A stretch of DNA of 64,000 bases from Bin55 sp028819195 (GTDB taxonomy: Bacteria; Pseudomonadota; Gammaproteobacteria; Pseudomonadales; Azotimanducaceae). The translations under genes and the position numbers were made by a program. Numbering within the stretch: position 1 is the first letter of the stretch; every line of letters starts with the position of its first letter. This document shows, piece after piece, positions 48,820 through 56,344 of the stretch. The stretch covers positions 62,001 through 126,000 of the forward strand of contig JAPPMF010000002.1 of assembly GCA_028819195.1 (NCBI GenBank). The letters are read 5' to 3'. The notes under the pieces are model-generated. The model was not told the origin of the DNA. It did no database searches and saw only the letters and a program-made list of their open reading frames with translations.

Positions 48820-48920
48820 GTTTTGTTTGTGGCAAGCGTGTCAACAAGGGTCCAATCGTATAGTGAGAATGGGTTCTGGATTGAGTTAAAACCGTGAGTA
48901 AATCAACGGAACTCAGTATT

Positions 48921-48972
48921 AAAAAACACCGACAAACCGGCGACCAACTTTCATTTGTCGCCAATTTGTCGG
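48921..48972 (-). terminator. Rho-independent terminator of the TlpA-like gene
   Basis: A strong hairpin: CCGACAAA (48929-48936) pairs with TTTGTCGG (48965-48972), and inside it GGCGAC (48939-48944) pairs with GTCGCC (48957-48962), across a 2x2 internal loop. On the minus strand it is followed by six T residues (48921-48926). It lies 50 bases past the stop of the minus-strand gene at 49022. Confidence 0.75.
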
Positions 48973-49021
48973 CTATGAAGAAATTTTAGGCTAACTCAAT
49001 CGAGCTAGTATCTTTTGCATG

Positions 49022-50809
49022 TTAAATTTCGGCAGATTCAGTCTCGTCTTCTTCGGGCATCGGACCATATCTTCCAGACAATACAGTTTCTAGTTTATCC
49101 GTCGGAAGATCTTTTTGGGTTATGCAACCTTCGCTGTCGACAAGGAAACCCTTTGGAATGAAATTGACGCCATACGTAGTGGCGGTTTCGCCTTCCCAAC
49201 CTTCGATCTCACCGAGGTTGATCCAAGGTAGTTCATTATCTTCTAAGCCACCTTCCCAAGCTTCCATGGTACTATCAATCGAAATCCCGATGATTTCAAA
49301 GCCCATGTCGTTGTACGCCGCGTACATTTCCTTGAGAGCCGGGAAACTAGCGATACAGGGACCACACCATGAAGCCCAGAAATCTACGAGAACCATTTCT
49401 TTTTCTTGTAGTACACCATGTAATGAAACTTCATCACCTTCAAAAGTCGCTAGGGTAAATCCGGGTGCGAGTTGACCTGGAATCACAGTTTTGTCATTGT
49501 TTGCCACAAGAATTCTTCTAGTATAGCTCTCAATTTGTGGAGTGATTTGTGCTTCAACGAATTCTTCACTGAATTGTGAGGATAGACTTTCGTATGCGGC
49601 AACCATTCCTTCCATGTCGTCTCTACCGAACGCACCGAGTCGTAAAGCATAAAACGCGACGAGTGGATCTGCAGTGGAATAGAGAATGTCTTGTAACGCG
49701 GAGACTTTCATCTCAGTATGTTGGTCTGCAAGATCATAGTATTCATGTCGATCTTCACCAGCAGGTTCAATGCCGATTCCGGCCATCACAGCGGTCAGAT
49801 CAACGTGTTCACATTCGGGTGCTGAGGGATTGTTCTTAGCAAACTCTAAGTTGGGTAATTCACTGGCTTCTTCCTCAACCTCTTCACCAGCTTCGGCTGA
49901 TTCTCGTTCTGCCTCCCATTCGTCCAAGAGTGCCTGACGTGCCGTCATGACTTTGCCGTGCATTGCGAGATAGTCCGGATCGAGAGCCCAACTTGCTACG
50001 AGTTGCGAGTGTAAACCGTCGTCTTGGTCGGATTTGACGACGAATTGTTCATTAGAAATTTCAATGAGTTCGAAGTTTGAACCGGGTTCCGCGATAAGTG
50101 AAACGGAGCTGTATACCCCAGCACGATCATAAATCATAACACTTGCAACAGCAGGTGCAGTTACATCTAAGTCAATACTGAAGGTTCCATCCTCTAGCAG
50201 AATAGAAGGGGTGTAGAATCGAGTCGTCGTACCATCTTCGTTGTAGGAAGTTCCGGAAAATTGCACGGAAGCGGTCTCGAGCTTCAGGGATTCAGAAGCA
50301 CTCAGATCCCCACCGATCGCAAAACGTTGGGTTTCATCGGTAGATTTCAGATGAGGCCCTATAACCAAAAACTCCGGGGCATACCCGCCATCAATGATAG
50401 CAAACCGATAGTTTGAATCAGGATCAATGGATACTTGTTGCGTGATGAGATCCTCGGCATCTTTGGTTACTGCGATTGAGACTGTTTGAGTGTCGTCAAG
50501 ACGTCCCGTTAGCAGAATCTTGTTGTCGGCGAAAGTGTCAGTGTGGAGCACTTGTGTTTCCATTTGTCCGGCTTCGTCTTCGGTTTCATAGGAAACTGTG
50601 ATTTCGTAAACTGGTACGACTTCTTCGGTTGCTTCCGCAGTTTCAGCGCCTTCTTCGGCTTCAGTGGGTGTACTTGGCGAGAGTGAAATAATTTCGCCAG
50701 AAATCATGTATTGATCACCAGCAAAAAAGCCTAGCCGTTTGAAAGGGTTACAGCTAGTTAAGGTCATCACAACAGCAAGCAGTGTGATTAGACTAAGTAT
50801 TCGTTTCAT
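49022..50809 (-). CDS. TlpA-like thioredoxin-fold lipoprotein (595 aa)
   Basis: A lipoprotein (lipobox ends at Cys20, LTSC) with a large N-terminal region of unknown fold (beta-rich, DUF4369-like in layout) and a C-terminal TlpA/redoxin domain. The domain begins PGQLAPGFTLATFEGDEVSL and has the active-site WCGPC at about 480-485 in a VDFWASWCGPC context, then the cis-Pro region NFIPKGFLVD. It would reduce or isomerise disulfides on the periplasmic side. Residues about 300-315 are a Glu-rich insert. Its own terminator follows. A decayed partial copy lies just upstream (51158-51715). Confidence 0.85.
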   Translation of the reverse strand: MKRILSLITLLAVVMTLTSCNPFKRLGFFAGDQYMISGEIISLSPSTPTEAEEGAETAEATEEVVPVYEITVSYETEDEAGQMETQVLHTDTFADNKILLTGRLDDTQTVSIAVTKDAEDLITQQVSIDPDSNYRFAIIDGGYAPEFLVIGPHLKSTDETQRFAIGGDLSASESLKLETASVQFSGTSYNEDGTTTRFYTPSILLEDGTFSIDLDVTAPAVASVMIYDRAGVYSSVSLIAEPGSNFELIEISNEQFVVKSDQDDGLHSQLVASWALDPDYLAMHGKVMTARQALLDEWEAERESAEAGEEVEEEASELPNLEFAKNNPSAPECEHVDLTAVMAGIGIEPAGEDRHEYYDLADQHTEMKVSALQDILYSTADPLVAFYALRLGAFGRDDMEGMVAAYESLSSQFSEEFVEAQITPQIESYTRRILVANNDKTVIPGQLAPGFTLATFEGDEVSLHGVLQEKEMVLVDFWASWCGPCIASFPALKEMYAAYNDMGFEIIGISIDSTMEAWEGGLEDNELPWINLGEIEGWEGETATTYGVNFIPKGFLVDSEGCITQKDLPTDKLETVLSGRYGPMPEEDETESAEI

Positions 50810-51157
50810 AAAAAAACTCTCCTTAAAAATTGGTATGAATTGATCCTCATAAGTCGGTATTTCAACGGCAACAGTTTTGCGATTGAGAACACATAATGTA
50901 GTGTAATTTTACTTATTTTTAACCCGGTTGTCGAAAGTTGTCGTGATTGTTCGTTGTGTCCGTGCTAAATTGGATGAAATATTCGTCGGTTCTGTGTCTC
51001 GGTGCTCTGTTTGAATGTACCATATTAGGAGTTTATAAGCACACATTAGACTGGAAATCTCAATGAAACACACTGAGCACGCATGAGTGCAAAGGCCAAC
51101 AAACTTAAGATCGCGGCTGTTTGTTTAGCAGGGTTTAAAAACCATGACTGCGTGTTG
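50810..51157. other. Intergenic region, nothing recognised
   Basis: About 350 AT-rich bases upstream of the TlpA-like gene. AAGGAG lies just before its ATG on the minus strand. No other gene or structured element is evident. Confidence 0.5.
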
Positions 51158-51715
51158 CTAATGTTTATATCTCGGAAGAATCGGTGGGTTCTGCCGGCAT
51201 AGGAACGTAGCGACCGGATAATACCTGTTCAAGTTTATCGGTCGGAAGATCTTTTGTGTGATACAGACTTCGCTGTCGATCAGAAAACCCTTTGGTATGA
51301 AATTCACACCATAACTCACGGCCACTGCTCCATTCCAACCTTCGATCTCACCCAGATTGATCCACGGCAAATCGTTATCTTCCAAACCACCTTCCCAATC
51401 TTCCATTGTGCTATCGACGGAGATACCGACGATTTCAAAAACTAAGTCGTTGTCAACGGCATACATTTCTTTAAGTGCAGGGAAACTAGCGATGCAGGGA
51501 CCACACCAAGAAGCCTAGAAATCAACCAAAACCAGTTCTTTTATTGTAGTACGCTGTGTAATGAGACTTCTTCGCCGTCAAAGGTCGCAAGAGAGAAACC
51601 AGGGGCTAGTTACCCGGGAATCACATTCTCGTCGTTTTGTTGTAATTGAAGCCGATGGGTATTTCTCTCGGGTCTCGGTGTAATTCTCTAATGGTGATTT
51701 GGTGATAAATCAGTC
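51158..51715 (-). pseudogene. Decayed partial copy of the TlpA-like thioredoxin gene
   Basis: The sequence aligns by eye over its whole length with the C-terminal part of the gene at 49022-49550: ISVDSTMEDWEGGLEDNDLPWIN here versus ISIDSTMEAWEGGLEDNELPWIN there. It is broken by several lesions: the Trp codon of the VDFWAS segment is TAG (plus-strand 51515 region, GCCTAGAAA), small indels occur near 51255 and 51542, and the PGQLAPGF segment has lost a base. Only the last third or so of the gene is present; the lipoprotein start is missing. It is thus a tandem duplicate in decay. Confidence 0.8.
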
Positions 51716-51825
51716 TTCATCCGAGCCCCCGCCCGAGCCAGTTCCACAAGCAACAGTTTTCGCGTTTCGAAAACTCTAATCCGCTCGGATAGTTACCCTA
51801 ACGGGCAGGAAATCTACCCACACGG

Positions 51826-51850
51826 GCTAAAAGACGGGCTCTCTGCCCGT
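51826..51850 (-). terminator. Hairpin terminator after the PPOX-family gene
   Basis: ACGGGC (51834-51839) pairs with GCCCGT (51845-51850) around a five-base loop. On the minus strand the stem is followed by CTTTT. It lies about 140 bases past the stop of the minus-strand gene at 51992. Confidence 0.5.
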
Positions 51851-51991
51851 AAATCGTAGTTTGCGGTGTAAGTTTTTCAAAAACACCGTCAAAATTCAGT
51901 ATGTAATCTGTTTCGAATCTAAATTGATCTGTCAAGTCAAGTTTATAATTCCCACGATTTGTTGGTCTGAAACTACGAAGGAGGTTGTCAT

Positions 51992-52603
51992 TCAATACAG
52001 ATCTGTACGAACGCTCTCTTCCTCACCAGCGTCGATCTCTGCTGCGTCGGCATCGGCTATCTGGTCAGCGAGTACTTGTCCGTAGGTTGGGTAGCTTGAA
52101 CGATCAATCTGTGCATTCGCATCCCAAATCTTTCCCCGAATCAGTGCTTTTGAACAGTGAAGGAATACTTCTTCTACAGTAACTTTGAGTACCGAAATCG
52201 GAAGTTTACCTTTGATCGCCAGCGGCGCGAGGAACTCCTTCTCAGTGGAGATCACGGCTTTGCCATTAATGCGCAAGGTTTCGGTCATTCCGGGTACGAA
52301 GAAGACCAAGCCAACAAACGGGCAATCCAACAGATTCATTAGGGTATCTACTTGACGATTACCCGGTCTATCCGGTAATAGTAGTGTTTTCTTATCCCAG
52401 ATATAGGCAATCGATCCTGCTGGGTCACCGCGGGGAGATGCGTCGGAACGTCCGTCACCGCGGGCAGAACTCATGACATACATGGTGGATAACGCAAGAA
52501 AATGCCGACAATGTCTGTCTAAGTAATCCAAAACTTTCTGGCTGGCGCGTTGATTAGGTGGCGGATAAACGGTACGAAGTTTCGTCAAACTATCAATAAT
52601 CAT
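51992..52603 (-). CDS. PPOX-family FMN-binding split-barrel protein
   Basis: A 203-residue cytoplasmic protein with the pyridoxamine 5'-phosphate oxidase-like split barrel of the MSMEG_1061 type. Visible are the N-terminal helix, STMYVMSSARGDGRSDASPRGDP, a DRPGNRQVDTLMNLL flavin-binding stretch, and the strand ETLRINGKAVIST. Members bind FMN or F420 and carry out poorly defined redox reactions. The C-terminal 30 residues are acidic and family-atypical. It lies between two decayed sequences, so it is an isolated accessory gene. Confidence 0.75.
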   Translation of the reverse strand: MIIDSLTKLRTVYPPPNQRASQKVLDYLDRHCRHFLALSTMYVMSSARGDGRSDASPRGDPAGSIAYIWDKKTLLLPDRPGNRQVDTLMNLLDCPFVGLVFFVPGMTETLRINGKAVISTEKEFLAPLAIKGKLPISVLKVTVEEVFLHCSKALIRGKIWDANAQIDRSSYPTYGQVLADQIADADAAEIDAGEEESVRTDLY

Positions 52604-53130
52604 TGAACAATCACATCACTATAGTTAAAAAAATGATTTTAACCACTTCGGTTGATGATGGAACTGATCTCGGTTCCACGCAACCTGGTATCCAGCTCCT
52701 GTTAACCTTGCTTTCTCCAATAGAACCCATGTAGAGGTTCAAACTGGGCTAGTCCGTCGCTTACTCAAATGCTGGCTAATTCACGCTTGGCAAGCCCGCC
52801 GACTAAAGTCCCGCGACGCTTTGCTAGTCAGGATCAGCAGCCGCTGGTCTGCAACCGCGAAACGGTCAAATTTGACAATGGTTTTGGGAATCCATTGTGG
52901 TTTCTGTTGATGCTTGGAACTTGGCGACAAGGGGTCGAACGATTCGAGAATCAATAAATCTGTTGCGGTCTCACGTTGCTTGGAGTAAATTTGAATAATT
53001 GTTATGTTTACACTTGTGAGATTTTCCGTATGGTATTAAAGACCGGATAATGCTGGTTAAACGTTTAAACACTTCATGTGAATAACGTCAATTAGCGCCG
53101 CGATTAGGGTCTTTTTCTGTGGTCGCATAT
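52604..53130. other. Non-coding stretch before the IS remnants
   Basis: About 530 bases with no supported gene. A 62-codon open frame at 52769-52957 has no ribosome site or recognised similarity and may be a fragment of something lost. Confidence 0.4.
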
Positions 53131-53300
53131 CGCCCTCCATGGCTCAATCGTTGACCGCCACCGCAATTCACATTAAAATTTTCCGTATTCCGAGTAAACA
53201 CCGCGAAAAGTTTGCGAGAAAAACATTCTAATAAAAGCCCTAATCATCGGATACTACGATACCCAACTAGACATGAAGAATCGCTGCAAAATCAGAAATT
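53085..53300 (-). mobile_element. Remnant: start end of a second copy of the adjacent insertion sequence
   Basis: Plus-strand bases around 53133-53300 match, with many substitutions, the region 54780-54950 that covers the start codon and upstream end of the transposase at 53520-54788. Shared blocks are CGCCCTCC-TGGC, AAAGTTTGCGA, ATTCTAA and CTAGACATGAA. On the minus strand the remnant would encode MRPQKKTLIAALID, compared with MRPRQEPVIASLF in the larger copy. Only the first 16 or so codons survive. Two related but non-identical elements therefore once lay side by side. Confidence 0.6.
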
Positions 53301-53519
53301 ATTCATGTCTCAGATTTTATTGAATTCTGAGGTTTGATAAGCGACTGTGAGTTCGAAATTGACCTCTGGCATCCTCTCGTTCGTTAGATTGCGGTCAATT
53401 TTTATGTGTTTTTGAGTGCGATTCTGCTCGAAAAGGGGTGGCAATTGGTTTGAGTCCACAGGATAACGCTTCACCTTTCGGTGAATCTTATTCAGGGTGA
53501 GCGCGGGCGGGGAACTAAA

Positions 53520-54788
53520 TCAGGTTTCCGGGACGGGGATCGCTTGGTGTGGTTTTGCTAAGAGCGTGTATAACTGCTCCCAAGTCAAGAGATCAAACCT
53601 CTTCAGAATGAAGATCTGTTCGTCCCAGAAAGGTAATTTAGGCTGCGGTTTTTGAGTAATCCAAACAACGCCGCTTGATACCATAGACACAGGTGTTCGC
53701 ACACTTGTTCCACTAATTGTTGCCACATCGCCACGAATGAAATGTTGCTCGCTAAAGGCGGCGTTCCATGACCATGATTGTGTTCAAAATCGGGGCCGTG
53801 GGAATCTTTCAGCGTGCGAAAACAGGCATTCTCAATCCGCCAACGCAACCCGGCCTCGAGCATCATGGCCTCAACTTGCACAGCCGCGACTTCCCGGTTC
53901 GTGACCCATTCCGCTAGCTTCCCCTGGGCGTCACAGGCTTGCAAGACCTTCACCTTCACGTCCGGATGCTGGCGATTTAAGGGTTGTTGCGGTAAGAGAC
54001 GATAATGGTAGTCAGGCTTCTACACGCCGCGCCGCCAACGCTCACCCTGACTGGCTTGATAAGCTGTCTCTGGTTGCCGACTAGGAGGTTTCGCCCGCAG
54101 CATAAACTTCAGGTTAGCGGCCAGTAACCTTTGGATCAACGGCTCTTTACCGTACAACGCATCGCCTAACAATATCACCTGCAAATGAGGATGCTCACGG
54201 CGAAACTTAGGCAACCACCGAGACGCCCCTTTCAACTCACTCACTTGAACCCCGCGTTCATCCCGACCCGCAAGCGGTTCCGGACCCAACGGTAACACGG
54301 TTTGACTCGTCGGCGACACTAACGCCGCCCCTAAGAACTGATGAGAATAAGTGAACCGTTCCGGTTCCTCTGGATCGTCCGGATCTAACGGGCGATGTTG
54401 CTTCACTAAACAGGACGAACAGTGAATCGTCGCCGATGACACTCCTTGGGTGCCATCTAAGGCTAATAACAACCCGCCATCCAAAGGACGGCGAAACTGC
54501 TCCAATAACTTCTGCCGCTGTGCCCACCGAAAGACGGTCTTAAGGAAGGGGGCACAAATCCTCCGGCGACAATCGATCTAACACCGGCCGGATGGTCGTA
54601 TCACTCGGCATCGAACTGATGCCAAACAACCGCTGAATCGACGACCGCAAACTCTCATCTTGGTAGTAATCTAATTCAAACCGATACCGAGATTGCGGGG
54701 AAACCGGGTACTTCTCATCTAAAGTATCATATTCCGGCTGCAACTCCCGAAATAGGCTCGCAATCACCGGTTCTTGTCGTGGTCTCAT
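53520..54788 (-). pseudogene. Decayed DDE transposase, IS4-like type
   Basis: The reading frame is split into at least three pieces. Piece one (54788-54540) starts MRPRQEPVIASLF and runs to a C5 tract, where one extra C shifts the frame; with it removed the protein continues FLKTVFRWAQRQKLLEQF. Piece two (to 54020) has LALDGTQGVSSATIHCSSC and LLGDALYGKEPLIQ, the DDE-type Asp regions. Then TAG interrupts, and piece three carries RWRIENACFRTLKDSHG with the Glu, and FEHNHGHG. A further shift occurs near 53650. The element is more GC-rich than its surroundings, pointing to transfer. No ends or target duplications were fixed. Confidence 0.75.
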
Positions 54789-55153
54789 CTCGCCCTCCGT
54801 GGCAGCAACTCAGACCCTAGTCGCTTTTCACAGTACCATATCCTTTGACGGGGGAAAAACGCTGCAAAGTTTGCGAAAACTCTATTCTAACATGAACCTT
54901 AACTATAGAAAACTACGAAACCACTCTAGACATGAATAATTTCTGCAGACCCATACATATTCGTTGTGTTTACATATAATTGGGAACTTCTATTTAACGA
55001 ATGATTTTGCTGGTTTTGGTTTGTGCTCATTGAAAATTGAATTTTTGGAAGAAATTTGGCAAAAAAGCGGTAAAACTGAGTGAATTTACCCGCCAAACAG
55101 GCGGTTTATGCCTGTTTTTAGGCACGCGGGCGGACGCCCCCCTGAAAGAACGG
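54789..55153. other. Spacer between the two decayed transposases
   Basis: About 365 bases. The part up to about 54960 is the upstream end of the IS4-like element, judged by its match to the remnant at 53133-53300. CCGCC-AAACA-GGCGG (55090-55104) forms a small hairpin near the end of the next transposase. No gene is seen. Confidence 0.4.
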
Positions 55154-56191
55154 CTACGGCTTCAATTTTGCCTCCACCGAAACGAGGCGACGCCTGTTGT
55201 ACACCAAGTTTTGCAAGAAGATTTCCGATTCCGCTCGAGCTAAACCTATTCCCCGATGTAAGCGACACCCCCTATCGTGTTTGATCGTCCCGAAGATGTG
55301 TTCAACCCGAACCCGAGTGCGCGAGAGCTTTTGGTTGGTGGTGATTCGGGCCGACTTCGCCGTCTTGGTTTCGTGCCCACGGGTCGGGGCCCGGGCCGCC
55401 AGGCACGGCTCATGACCTAAGGCCGTTAAACCCGAACGGATTTGCACCGAAGCATAACCCCGATCCGCATCAACCTTGGTTGCGATCGGCACTTTCTCCA
55501 ATAACCCCAACGCCACCTGCGAATCGTGAACATTCGCCGGCGTCACACCACTCGCCCAAATCAACTGGTGGGTCGTATCCGCAACCACGTGATCCTGATA
55601 ACCAAACACCGCGTGCCCCTGACGGTTCACCCAACGCGCCTCCCGATCCTGTTGGCGGTGCTGGGCTTTCCCCGATCACTCGGCAGCCGCGGACGGCGCC
55701 AACTTACGTTGCACCGGGGCGGCGATCAAACTCGCATCAATTAACGTACCTTCCGCTAACCGATAACCTTTGGCCGTCAACGGCGAGATAAACTCGTCAA
55801 ACCAGTCCACCATCCGACCACTGTGAGCTAACACTGAACGATACTTGTGGATCGTCTTCGCATCCGGCCCTTGTTTTAAGCCTAAACCAACAAAGCGTTT
55901 CACCCGCAGATTTACCGAACAGTGATCTTCCAATGCCCCCTCCGACAGATTCCCGTGACATTTCCCCTACACCAATACCTTAAACATCTGCACCGCATCC
56001 CACGACGGCCGACCGCGGCGACCACCATCGCCCGTCCAGGTCCAAATCAAGCCCAATGGCACCCGAAACCGTTCCCAATCCACCACTCGATCTAAACGCT
56101 CCAACATCGTTTCCTTAACTTGCGATAACGCCTCGGTTATCTCTGAAGCAACGAAACAATCAGACGCACTTGAACTTATTTCTCGGGTCAT
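55154..56191 (-). pseudogene. IS5-family transposase with two in-frame nonsense codons
   Basis: A single uninterrupted frame of about 345 codons except for TAG at 55967-55969 and TGA at 55676-55678. Both fit one-base C-to-T changes on the coding strand (CAG to TAG, CGA to TGA). The parts read in order: RPSWDAVQMFKVLV, VNLRVKRFVGLGLKQGPDAKTIHKYR, TLIDASLIAAPVQ (first Asp), GYQDHVVADTTHQLI, VDADRGYAS (second Asp) and RVRVEHIFGTIKHDRG (Glu). This is a classic IS5-type DDE enzyme, recently inactivated. GC-rich compared with its neighbours. Confidence 0.85.
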
Positions 56192-56344
56192 CTCAAATCC
56201 TGGAAATCCTGTTCCAACTAGTGATTCTAGTCACAATTCAATATAATTTAACCAATTTGCAGAATTAATAGAAGTTCCTATTGTTATGTTTATTACTCCA
56301 AATCTTACTGAAACAGTATCAAAATATTAAGGGAAGTGACAAAT

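Noticed and set aside
52769..52957. 62-codon open frame
   Set aside because: No ribosome site, no recognised similarity, inside a decayed region.
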